DNA of 64,000 bases from DATFVA01 sp963764235 (GTDB lineage Bacteria; Bacteroidota; Ignavibacteria; Ignavibacteriales; Ignavibacteriaceae): positions 381,582 through 445,581 of the forward strand of contig CAVXRO010000008.1 of NCBI GenBank assembly GCA_963764235.1. The letters are read 5' to 3'. The position numbers were made by a program, and so were the translations under genes. The notes below the pieces were generated by a model that was not told where the DNA came from, did not search any database, and worked only from the letters and a program-made list of their open reading frames with translations. Of this stretch, positions 1 to 8,020 are shown one piece after another; within the stretch, counting starts at the first letter, position 1, and each line of letters begins with the position of its first letter.

Positions 1-358
1 CTATCAACTTGAAGATGATAGGGGAGGTGAGGTTGTAGGGTATATTTCCAGCTATTCTTAGTTTGCGCCTGGCATCGCTATAAAAATTTAACAGATCCGT
101 CTTTAGAAAATCTTCATTATAGAATTTTACGGTCGGATATTTCTCAGCCAGATCTTCTTTAACCCTTTTATCAATCTCAACGGCAGCAATTTCAGCATCT
201 GTCTCAGTCAGCTTTGAAGTCAGCGCACCCATGCCGGGACCGACTTCAATAATAAAATCTCCGCCGGCAGGATTTATCTCCCTGACAATTTTTGCGAGAA
301 TGTTGTTATCAGTGAGATAATTCTGACCAAATCGCTTTAGGGGTTTAACTTTTTCCAT
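1..358 (-). CDS. rsmA: Ribosomal RNA small subunit methyltransferase A, partial (C-terminus off the window)
   Basis: It would dimethylate two adjacent adenines near the 3' end of 16S rRNA using S-adenosylmethionine. Only the first 119 codons are present because the gene runs off the left edge. Reading leftward from the ATG at 358, the protein opens with the family start FGQNYL. It then has the SAM-binding loop EVGPGMGALT, an acidic strand end VEID, and the catalytic NIPYN motif followed by LTSPIIFKL. These are the standard Rossmann-methyltransferase landmarks of KsgA/RsmA in the right order. It is divergent from the ROK kinase to its right, across about 140 bases that probably hold both promoters. 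The identification is firm; only completeness is unknown. Confidence 0.95.
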   Translation of the reverse strand, partial: MEKVKPLKRFGQNYLTDNNILAKIVREINPAGGDFIIEVGPGMGALTSKLTETDAEIAAVEIDKRVKEDLAEKYPTVKFYNEDFLKTDLLNFYSDARRKLRIAGNIPYNLTSPIIFKLI

Positions 359-497
359 TTAATAAAATTAATGGAAGATTGAACCAGATACAATTATTTT
401 ATGTTGAATGTTTCAAATAACACAGTTCCATCGGTTTTGAAAATATTTCTATTTATTCATAGCTTTCAGGAAACGATAAATTAAAAAGGAGCAGAGT

Positions 498-1472
498 CTG
501 AGTAAGAAATATATCATCAGCGTAGATATGGGGGGGACCAAGATACTTGCAGCAGTACTAAATTCAGAAGAGGGAATAGTTAAAAAACTGAAACGTCCCA
601 CCGGAACAGGTAAAGGTGCCGATGAGTACGTTAAAGCCCTTGCAGATGCGGTTAAAGAGCTTGTTAAGGAATCAGGAATAGATAAAGATCGGATTGCAGC
701 CGTTTGTCTGGGTGTTCCGGGAAGTGTCAACCCTTTCACCGGCGTCATAGCAATGGCACCTAACCTTGGACTAAAGGATTATAACATAAAAGAAAAACTT
801 GAAGAGCTTATTCCTTATAAGGTGCTGATTGAGAATGACGTGAACCTTGGAGCGCTAGGAGTAAAGTATTACGGACTTGGTAAAGATGCAAAGGATATGC
901 TTATTGTTTTTATAGGCACAGGTATTGGCGCGGGATTTATTTTCGACGGAAAGCTTTTCAGAGGAGCAGATTATGCTGCGGGAGAAATTGGGCATATTAA
1001 AGTTGAAAAGGACGGACCATTGTGCGGATGCGGCAACCATGGCTGCTTTGAAGCTGTTGCAAGCCGGACAGCAGTCGACAGAAATATTAAAAAGGATCTG
1101 AAAAAGGGTGAAGATAGTATCCTGAAAGAATTCGCCGGTTCGGAAAAACAAATTAAAAGCAAGGTCCTGGCTAATGCAGTGAAAAAGGGGGATAAGGTTA
1201 CAATCAGGCATCTGACCAAAGCTTGTAAAATTATTGGACGTGTTCTGGCTGATATTACAAACCTGCTTAACCTTGATCTGATAGTCCTGGGAGGAGGAGT
1301 AATTGAAGCGCTTGATAAATTTATGCTTCCTATAATCAAAGAATCTTTTGAGCAGAACGCTCTGCCTTCTTCTTCAAAAGGATTAAAACTTCTGCCTACA
1401 AGGCTGGGGGATGATGCAGCATTATACGGAGGGATCCCGCTTGCTGAAGAGTTCCTGAATGTTAAAATCTAA
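498..1472 (+). CDS. ROK family sugar kinase (glucokinase-like), likely CTG start
   Basis: A cytoplasmic ROK-family kinase, probably phosphorylating glucose or a related hexose with ATP. The phosphate-binding motif DMGGTK lies near the N-terminus. The likely catalytic aspartate is in IENDVN. GEIGH followed by CGCGNHGCFE is the ROK zinc signature, near residue 175. The first ATG (528) would start inside the beta strand just before DMGGTK and would lose it. An in-frame CTG at 498 is preceded by AAAGGAG at 485-491 at good spacing and gives the usual start xSKKYIISVDMGGTK. I therefore place the start there. An upstream in-frame TAA at 477 limits any further extension. The 3' end overlaps the convergent ABC-F gene by four bases. 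Substrate is inferred only from the family. Confidence 0.88.
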   Translation: MSKKYIISVDMGGTKILAAVLNSEEGIVKKLKRPTGTGKGADEYVKALADAVKELVKESGIDKDRIAAVCLGVPGSVNPFTGVIAMAPNLGLKDYNIKEKLEELIPYKVLIENDVNLGALGVKYYGLGKDAKDMLIVFIGTGIGAGFIFDGKLFRGADYAAGEIGHIKVEKDGPLCGCGNHGCFEAVASRTAVDRNIKKDLKKGEDSILKEFAGSEKQIKSKVLANAVKKGDKVTIRHLTKACKIIGRVLADITNLLNLDLIVLGGGVIEALDKFMLPIIKESFEQNALPSSSKGLKLLPTRLGDDAALYGGIPLAEEFLNVKI

Positions 1473-3412
1473 TTAAACTGACTCTCCACTTTGGCGAGTT
1501 CGTTGGAAGCCTTTTCCCATTCGGCAAGTATTCTTTCCAGTTCTTTTTTAGAATCCTGGAATTCCTGGTTTTTGATTCTTGCCATTTCGGGATTGGTGTA
1601 AGTCTCCGGAAGAGTTAAATCCTTCTCCAGCTTCTTTTCCTGTGCTTCCAGCTCTGATATTCTTTTTTCAAGGACTTCAATTTTCTTTAAGAGATCTTTT
1701 GTGGCCTTGTACCTTTTCTGTCGCTGTTCTGCCTCAAGTCTTTTCTGGTCCTTGCGTGACTCCGCTTCATGATTAGCAGATTCCTTAACCAGCCGGCTCT
1801 CCTCTTCCAGCATTCCTCTCTTTCTCAGGTAATACTCTATTCCTCCCACAAAACTTTTAATCTCACCCTTCCTTATTTCCACAACCTTATTTACAACAGG
1901 TTCGAGGAAATCAATATCGTGAGATACGAGTATCAATGATCCCTTAAAATCAATCAGCGCTCTCTGAAGAACTTTTTTTGAAGAAATATCCAGGTGGTTT
2001 GTCGGTTCGTCAAGTATAATGAAATTGGATTTCGTCAGAAGGATCTTCGCAAGAGCTATACGGCTTTTTTCTCCCCCTGATAAAACACCGACTTTCTTAA
2101 ACACATCGTCCCCGGTAAATAAAAAGGATCCAAGAAGCGACCGCAGCTGACCCACGGTTTTTTCTTCAGCTATTCCTTCAATTGTCTCGATGATATCCAG
2201 TTCAGGAGTTAAATTGTCGGCTACATCCTGTGCATAATATGAAATTATTGTGTTATGACCAGTAACCCGTTCCCCTCCATCGATATTTAATACCCCGGCA
2301 ATTATTTTTGAAAGTGTGGTCTTTCCTGCTCCGTTAGGTCCCACAAAAGCTATCTTTTCTCCTCTGTTTACCGTAAAATCAAGATTCTTAAGAACAACAT
2401 TATCCCCGTACGTCTTCGTAATATTCTTCAATTCTATATTGACCTTCCCGCTTGAAGGAGGTTCAGGGAATTTTATATAAATATCATCGCTGGTTTCAGG
2501 AAGTTCTATCAATTCTATTTTTTCCAGCTGTTTTATCCTGCTCTGTACCTGTCGTGCTTTTGTGGCTTTGTAGCGGAAGCGTTCGATAAATTTTTCTGTT
2601 TCCTTAATTTTTTTCTGCTGCTGGATAAACTGGTTTTCGGTGAGCTTATCTCTTTCTTCTTTATACCTGAGGTAATCATCATAACTGCCGTTATAGGTGT
2701 TGAACCTTCCCATGTAGATTTCCAGCGTCTTATCGGTAACCTGGTTGATGAAATGTTTATCGTGAGAAACTATGAGAAGCGCTCCCTTGTATGATTTCAG
2801 GAAGCTTATGAGCCATTCAAGCGAATCCAGATCGAGATGATTTGTAGGTTCATCCATCAACAGCAGGTCATTCTGTTGTATAAGGATTTTTGCCAGGGCA
2901 ATACGCATCTGCCATCCGCCGGAAAACTCATCTGTGAGTCGTTGAAAATCCTTTTCTTCAAATCCCAGCCCTGTTAATATTTTTTCAACTCTCGATTCGG
3001 CGCTGTATGAGTCGAGTTCCTCAAGGCGGATATGAACCTCTCCGAGCTGATGAACAAGATCTTCTCTTTCTTCAGCAGATAAATTGTCTGCCGATAATTT
3101 ATCCGTCAGTTCAGTCTCTTTTTCCTGAAGGTCAACAATATCTGCTAAAGCTGATTTTGCTTCTTCAAGAAGGGTCGAGCCGCTGTGGGTAACATTCTCC
3201 TGCGGAAGGTATCCTATGCTGGTCATTTTCTGGCGCTGTATTCTGCCTGATTCAGGCGGGAGACTACCGTAAATAATTTTAAGAAGGGATGATTTTCCGG
3301 TGCCGTTTGCTCCAACCAATGAAATCTTATCGCCGGAAGTAACCTTCAGGTTAATATCTTTAAATAGGTATTTGCCGCCGAACTGCAGCGAGATATTGGT
3401 GAGGTCTATCAT
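1469..3412 (-). CDS. ABC-F family ATP-binding protein (Uup/EttA-like)
   Basis: A soluble tandem ABC ATPase without membrane segments, of the ABC-F group that acts on ribosomes or in DNA-structure tolerance rather than transport. The first cassette has Walker A GANGTGKSS near residue 34, signature EFSGGWQMR and Walker B LLMDEPTNHLD. The second has GPNGAGKTT near residue 357, signature LSGGEKSR and ILDEPTNHLD. Between them is a charged linker of about 80 residues (the ABC-F interaction motif region). A C-terminal coiled coil rich in K, E and R, as in Uup, covers roughly residues 540-645. At 647 residues it has normal family length. It is convergent with the ROK kinase, and 12 bases separate it from the upstream propeller gene on the same strand. 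Subfamily is not resolved. Confidence 0.93.
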   Translation of the reverse strand: MIDLTNISLQFGGKYLFKDINLKVTSGDKISLVGANGTGKSSLLKIIYGSLPPESGRIQRQKMTSIGYLPQENVTHSGSTLLEEAKSALADIVDLQEKETELTDKLSADNLSAEEREDLVHQLGEVHIRLEELDSYSAESRVEKILTGLGFEEKDFQRLTDEFSGGWQMRIALAKILIQQNDLLLMDEPTNHLDLDSLEWLISFLKSYKGALLIVSHDKHFINQVTDKTLEIYMGRFNTYNGSYDDYLRYKEERDKLTENQFIQQQKKIKETEKFIERFRYKATKARQVQSRIKQLEKIELIELPETSDDIYIKFPEPPSSGKVNIELKNITKTYGDNVVLKNLDFTVNRGEKIAFVGPNGAGKTTLSKIIAGVLNIDGGERVTGHNTIISYYAQDVADNLTPELDIIETIEGIAEEKTVGQLRSLLGSFLFTGDDVFKKVGVLSGGEKSRIALAKILLTKSNFIILDEPTNHLDISSKKVLQRALIDFKGSLILVSHDIDFLEPVVNKVVEIRKGEIKSFVGGIEYYLRKRGMLEEESRLVKESANHEAESRKDQKRLEAEQRQKRYKATKDLLKKIEVLEKRISELEAQEKKLEKDLTLPETYTNPEMARIKNQEFQDSKKELERILAEWEKASNELAKVESQFN

Positions 3413-3424
3413 CTATATCTGATT

Positions 3425-5653
3425 TTATTTATGCAGTACAGCAACTTTGCCCGTAATTACGTTATTACCCTCTTTATCGAAGGCTACAACAAGGTAGACA
3501 CCGCTGCCGACCAGATTACCCTTTTCATCCTTCCCGTCCCAAGAGGCAATGCGACCGCCGGGAGATGAAAATTCTTTAATAAGTCTTCCTTCTATGTTAA
3601 GTATTTTGATATCCGTATCCTTGATAAGGCCATCGATCGTCAGCTTATTATTCCCATCATTTACAATGAACGGATTCGGATATACAAACAGTTCGGAAAA
3701 TGATTCTTCCGGTTTAACAGCCGGGGTATCGAATGATGTCAGTCCTTCATCGGTGCCGACATATACTCTCCCGGTATTCTGGTCGACTGCCAGACTGCGT
3801 ATCTCGTCTGAGAGAAGCGGACTATTCTTCGAATCAAAAGTGGCAAGCAGGCTTGATCCATCTGAATTAACTAGCAGAAGTCCCTGGTTGGTTCCAATCC
3901 ATTTATTATTGAGCGGATCGACCGCTATAACATTTACTGTCTGCTGCCTTAATGCAAATACCGAAGTAATTCGAAAATCAGGAGTACTATTTAGCACTGT
4001 ACCGTTGTTGGTTATTATATTTACACCGAGACTTGTACCTACCCAGATATCACCTCTCTTATCAACCACCACTGAATATATAAAATTGCTGTTAAGTCCG
4101 TCATCGGTATTCAGAAATCCGAACCTGCCGTTTGTAGAATCTGACGTGTCATTCTCGTTAAAATAAAATAACCCCAGCCTGTTGGTGTTCCGAATACAGT
4201 ACCATTTTGTATCATAAGGATCAATTGCCAATGAATAATGCTGATCCCAAGGCTGTCCCAACTCCGACGGGTTGGCATAGGTGTTCCATGTACTATCGGG
4301 ATGGAGCACGCCAAGGGCCCGGGCATCCCCCGGCCAGTAATTAAGTACCCAGAGGTTTCCTTTTGAATCTTTTCCGAAACCCGAGATTAGCAGGAAGTTC
4401 GGGCTTTCAGGATCACCCACAAGAGGTGTGTTGCCTGTGGTAAAATTCTTAAACGTACCGTTTTTAAAACTTGTAAATCCCTTTCCCCAGCTGCCGAAAT
4501 AAACTTCATCACCGGCAGGAGAGTTAACAAAGTTAAAGGCATTCGTTAGTAATTCCGGTGTGGTTGCGCGGTTATAGTTTGTCCATTTAATTCTGTCATA
4601 CTTGTAAAAGCCTACACCTGTTCTGTCTTTTCCGCTTGCAGACCACAAATTACCGCTGTTATCCACGGTAAGTTCCGGAAACTGATTTGCCTGGGGACCG
4701 TTAGGATAGTAGTATTTCTTAGTATGTACTTCATAGATCCCTGCATCTGAAGCTGCAATCAAGCCAAGTGAGTTCGAATAGACTAACTTGTTGATCTGTG
4801 CAGATGAGGAATCAAACACCGATAAATTATTGTTTCTGTAGAGATAAATCTTTTTTCCTGCAGCAATAAATAAAGAATCATCTCTCAATAAAAGATCATT
4901 AACAGGGGTATTATTAAACTGGGAAAGGTAAGGACTCCATGTAGAATCATTCATTATCGACAGGCCCTTATCTGACGCAGCTATAACAGAGTTATTTATT
5001 TTTATAATGCGGGATATATTATTCGATGGAAGTCCGTCCAGGGTTGTATAAGTATTCCAGGATTCAGGTGCAGATAAATTTTCAGCCCCCGCTTTCTGAA
5101 TTGCAACGCCTGAACTAGTTGCAAGGTAAAGCAAACCGGCTTTTAGTGAGCTGTTCACCTTTATATATGGTTGAAAATTTCCGTATTTAAAAAAAGTATC
5201 GTAAAACAGGTAGTTTTTTGAATCTATAAGCGAGAGACCAAAATCTGTGCAGACATATATTGTGTCGCCGATCGATTCCAGGTTATTAATACTCCTGTTC
5301 GATTGTTCCGTATCATTATATATATCGAGGATAGTTTTAAGCTGTCCCGTGGATGGATCATAGACATCTATTGCACCCTCCTGACCTCCGAACCAGATTT
5401 TGCCATCCAAATTAATGGCAACAGCATTCAGAGATGAGCCTATCAATCCGTCATTTTTATGAAGTGTGAGGAAATCTCCCGTCCCGATATTATAAAAAAA
5501 TCCGCCCCCGCTGCTAGCGGCCCAGATCCCATTCTGAGCAGACTGTACTGATATTACATTCTTCATATCTGTATAGTTCTTCCAGTTGGAAGTCTCCTGG
5601 CTGTACATGATGTGAATGCTGAATAAAAAAAGTAATAAAAAATGATACTTCAT
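3425..5653 (-). CDS. Secreted beta-propeller protein with T9SS C-terminal sorting domain
   Basis: A 742-residue exported protein. It begins with a signal peptide (MKYHFLLLFLFSIHIMYSQ). The body is built from repeats with the pattern D-xxG-(N/K)-xW-(V/F)-G-T/A, for example GKIWFGG, GNLWSAS, GDIWVGTSLG and NKWIGTNQG. This matches the two-component-regulator-propeller type also found in hybrid sensors. The last 85 residues are a T9SS type A tail: VYPNPF, then DIKILNIEGRLI, a turn with WDGKDEKGN and the closing GSGVYLVV. No kinase or transcription domain follows, so it is a stand-alone propeller exported through the Por system, probably surface-attached. Ligand unknown. Confidence 0.88.
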   Translation of the reverse strand: MKYHFLLLFLFSIHIMYSQETSNWKNYTDMKNVISVQSAQNGIWAASSGGGFFYNIGTGDFLTLHKNDGLIGSSLNAVAINLDGKIWFGGQEGAIDVYDPSTGQLKTILDIYNDTEQSNRSINNLESIGDTIYVCTDFGLSLIDSKNYLFYDTFFKYGNFQPYIKVNSSLKAGLLYLATSSGVAIQKAGAENLSAPESWNTYTTLDGLPSNNISRIIKINNSVIAASDKGLSIMNDSTWSPYLSQFNNTPVNDLLLRDDSLFIAAGKKIYLYRNNNLSVFDSSSAQINKLVYSNSLGLIAASDAGIYEVHTKKYYYPNGPQANQFPELTVDNSGNLWSASGKDRTGVGFYKYDRIKWTNYNRATTPELLTNAFNFVNSPAGDEVYFGSWGKGFTSFKNGTFKNFTTGNTPLVGDPESPNFLLISGFGKDSKGNLWVLNYWPGDARALGVLHPDSTWNTYANPSELGQPWDQHYSLAIDPYDTKWYCIRNTNRLGLFYFNENDTSDSTNGRFGFLNTDDGLNSNFIYSVVVDKRGDIWVGTSLGVNIITNNGTVLNSTPDFRITSVFALRQQTVNVIAVDPLNNKWIGTNQGLLLVNSDGSSLLATFDSKNSPLLSDEIRSLAVDQNTGRVYVGTDEGLTSFDTPAVKPEESFSELFVYPNPFIVNDGNNKLTIDGLIKDTDIKILNIEGRLIKEFSSPGGRIASWDGKDEKGNLVGSGVYLVVAFDKEGNNVITGKVAVLHK

Positions 5654-5785
5654 TTATGTCCCTGCAGATTTGGGGATAACGAATGACTAAGTTTGAAAAT
5701 TTCAGACACTAAAAATAATACTTTTCAACTCGGCTGAAAGGTTAAAATTCTTATCTACTTAAAATTTAATGAGTTAGAAGGGGAG

Positions 5786-6253
5786 TTATTCCAGCCTGTT
5801 GTTAAGCAGGTCGGCCATTTCTATGGCAGTTAATACCGCATCCCGGCCTTTATTTCCGGATTTCCCCCCGCTTCTCTCCATAGCCTGCTCAATAGTGTTG
5901 GTTGTCAATACTCCGAATATTACCGGGATTCCGGAATTGAGAGAAACCCGCTGAACCCCATTGGTCACTCCCATAGAGACATAATCAAAATGCGGAGTTG
6001 CACCCCGGATTACGGCTCCCAGACAGATTATAGCCGAATATTTTTTTAATGATGCGAGATGGGAAGTAGCTGCCGGGATTTCAAATGCTCCCGGTACTTT
6101 CACCACGTCAATTTCACTCTCATCATATCCTTTTTCGACAAAACATTTTCTCGCACCTTCAAGCAGACGGTCCGTTATGAATTCGTTAAACCTGCTTACT
6201 ACGATTGCAAATTTGAAATTTTTCCCGGAAGAATTACCTTCAATAATATTCAT
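5786..6253 (-). CDS. ribH: 6,7-dimethyl-8-ribityllumazine synthase
   Basis: Catalyses the penultimate riboflavin step, condensing 5-amino-6-ribitylaminouracil with 3,4-dihydroxy-2-butanone 4-phosphate. At 155 residues it has the usual length. Family landmarks are in order: SRFNEFITDRLLEGA, the substrate loop PGAFEIP, LGAVIRGATPHFDYV with the catalytic histidine, FGVLTT, and the terminal block with GGKSGNKG then AVLTAIEM. It is the last gene of a three-gene minus-strand set (regulator, PHP protein, ribH) with only eight bases after the PHP gene. No other riboflavin gene is visible nearby. Confidence 0.97.
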   Translation of the reverse strand: MNIIEGNSSGKNFKFAIVVSRFNEFITDRLLEGARKCFVEKGYDESEIDVVKVPGAFEIPAATSHLASLKKYSAIICLGAVIRGATPHFDYVSMGVTNGVQRVSLNSGIPVIFGVLTTNTIEQAMERSGGKSGNKGRDAVLTAIEMADLLNNRLE

Positions 6254-6261
6254 ATGATTTA

Positions 6262-7092
6262 TCAGGCTGTGTTTCTGAGGAGTCTTTGTCTCATTGCTTC
6301 TACTACAGCAGGGGGGACATAAAATTTCCCGAAATTATTTTCATCTTCTCTTTTCCCGCCGTGGAAATCTGAACCACCGGATTCCAGAAGGAAGTACTCA
6401 TTTACAATCCCCCTGTAAAACTTAACGAGCAGCTGCGAATGAGAAGGATGAACAACTTCTATACCATCTACACCGGATTCGATCAGCTCTTTAAGGATAT
6501 GCTCGGGCATTACCCCGGGATGTGCGATGAAAGAAAGTCCACCTGAATCAGATATAATCTTAAAAGCACTCCTGGGCGATATATGAACCTTTTTTTCATA
6601 TGCCACACAGCCATTCCCTATATATTTATTAAATGCTTCATAATAGGAATTTATGAAACCGCCTTCCAGCATTGCCTGCGCTATGTGAGGGCGGCCAACA
6701 GCAGAATTACGGGCGAATTTAAGAACATCATCCAGCTTAAGTGAAATTCCAAGTGTATTCAGCTTCTTTACAATCCTGTCAGCTCTCTTAAGTCTTTCTT
6801 CCCTGAAAAATTCGAGGTACCTTTCAAGCTCGGGATTACCGGGTTCAACAAAATAGCCGAGAATATGGATTTCCCTGTCCAATATGTCTGAGCTGATTTC
6901 TACACCGGGGATAATTTCAACCCCAACCTTCCTGCCGTATTCGGAAGCTTCCGCAATTGCAGCCAGATTATCATGGTCTGTAATGCTTAATACTTCAATT
7001 CCTTTCCCCTTAGCCTTATCGATTAATTCCTTGGGAGAATTAAACCCATCTGAATAATTTGTATGTGAATGTAAATCAACTTTGGCACGCAT
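6262..7092 (-). CDS. PHP-domain metal-dependent phosphoesterase (TrpH/YciV-like)
   Basis: A cytoplasmic PHP-family hydrolase of 276 residues. The metal ligands are visible: DLHSHTNYSDG at the start, ITDHDN near residue 38 and IPGVEIS near 62. A histidine pair lies in GRPHIAQAML, then FIAHPGV, and the C-terminal block SGGSDFHG completes the site. The family includes the 3',5'-nucleoside bisphosphate phosphatase / RNase AM (YciV) and TrpH proteins. This length and motif set fit that branch rather than a polymerase- or histidinol-linked PHP domain. It sits between the Crp/Fnr-type regulator and ribH with eight-base gaps, so it is probably cotranscribed with both. The exact substrate cannot be read from sequence. 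Confidence 0.88.
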   Translation of the reverse strand: MRAKVDLHSHTNYSDGFNSPKELIDKAKGKGIEVLSITDHDNLAAIAEASEYGRKVGVEIIPGVEISSDILDREIHILGYFVEPGNPELERYLEFFREERLKRADRIVKKLNTLGISLKLDDVLKFARNSAVGRPHIAQAMLEGGFINSYYEAFNKYIGNGCVAYEKKVHISPRSAFKIISDSGGLSFIAHPGVMPEHILKELIESGVDGIEVVHPSHSQLLVKFYRGIVNEYFLLESGGSDFHGGKREDENNFGKFYVPPAVVEAMRQRLLRNTA

Positions 7093-7100
7093 TAATCATT

Positions 7101-7784
7101 TCAACTGAACATTTCTTTAAATTTTTCATAATCTAATATACGAAGTTTTGAGCCGTCAAGCTCAACCAATCCTTTTTTTGCGAAAGAATGTAGAGTTCTT
7201 GATATTGTTTCCCTTGAAGTTCCGGCCATATTAGCAAGATCATGCTGATAAGGAAGCTTTTCTATTTCTACGGTACCCTGTTTTATTTTACCTACATCAT
7301 CAGCTATCTGAAGTATAACCGTTGCAACCTTTCCTTCGGCATCCTTAAGTGAGAGCGATTTAATTTTCATATCCGCAGTGCGCAGCCTGTCGGTTAGTTC
7401 CTGAAGAAGGGCTATCGAAATCTCAGGATGGCTGTGAAGCATTTCAAGAAATTCGCTTCTCTGGACGATGAACAATTCCGCATCCTCCATCGCAGTGACG
7501 TTGGCCGACCTGCTCATACCGTCCAGTATGGCCATTTCTCCGAAGAAATCGGATTCATTGAGTATTGTTAATATAACTTCTTTACCGTCATCGCTGACCC
7601 TGGAAACTTTAACTTTTCCTTTGATGATCACAAATAATGCTGAACCGGTTTCATGTTCAAATAGAATTACAGAATCCTTAGTAAAGGATTTCCTTATTCC
7701 CAACCTCGAAATTTGTTCCAGTGTGCTTTCTTCGAGTTCAGAAAAAATAGGGACGTATTTTAAGAAATCGATTTTCTCTTGCAT
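7101..7784 (-). CDS. Crp/Fnr family transcriptional regulator
   Basis: A 227-residue DNA-binding regulator. The N-terminal cyclic-nucleotide-binding-like domain (about residues 10-125) has the roll motif FFGEMAILDG followed by RSANV, close to the cAMP-pocket consensus. The dimer helix follows, then a winged helix with recognition segment LANMAGTSRETISRTL near residues 185-200. No cysteines are present, so it cannot hold an Fnr-type iron-sulfur cluster. Ligand control by a nucleotide or haem is more likely. It heads the operon with the PHP gene and ribH. A near-perfect TTGAT-N4-ATCAA type palindrome lies about 50 bases upstream (separate entry) and suggests autoregulation. Confidence 0.93.
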   Translation of the reverse strand: MQEKIDFLKYVPIFSELEESTLEQISRLGIRKSFTKDSVILFEHETGSALFVIIKGKVKVSRVSDDGKEVILTILNESDFFGEMAILDGMSRSANVTAMEDAELFIVQRSEFLEMLHSHPEISIALLQELTDRLRTADMKIKSLSLKDAEGKVATVILQIADDVGKIKQGTVEIEKLPYQHDLANMAGTSRETISRTLHSFAKKGLVELDGSKLRILDYEKFKEMFS

Positions 7785-7836
7785 ATTCTGGCCTCTTTTC
7801 AGAAAAGTTTATTATTATTGAAATATAAATTCAGGT

Positions 7837-7850
7837 TTGATTAAAGTCAA
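7837..7850. promoter_or_regulatory. Crp/Fnr-type operator upstream of the regulator gene
   Basis: TTGAT-TAAA-GTCAA differs from the Fnr/Crp-family palindrome TTGAT-N4-ATCAA at one position. It lies 52 bases upstream of the start of the Crp/Fnr-type gene at 7784, within the 236-base region shared with the divergent ppiD gene. Autoregulation, or control of the divergent gene, is inferred. Confidence 0.5.
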
Positions 7851-8020
7851 TTTTCGTAAACCATTGAAAAATATGTAAAAAGGGAGGCCCCGGATGTTAA
7901 CTGCGTCTCTTTTGACAAAATTTTATGCATAATATTTACTTCAATTTTCATTGCTTTTATTGACCTATGTCTCTATTTTAGACAACTTATTTATAAATTT
8001 TAACTGGAGAGAAATAAATT

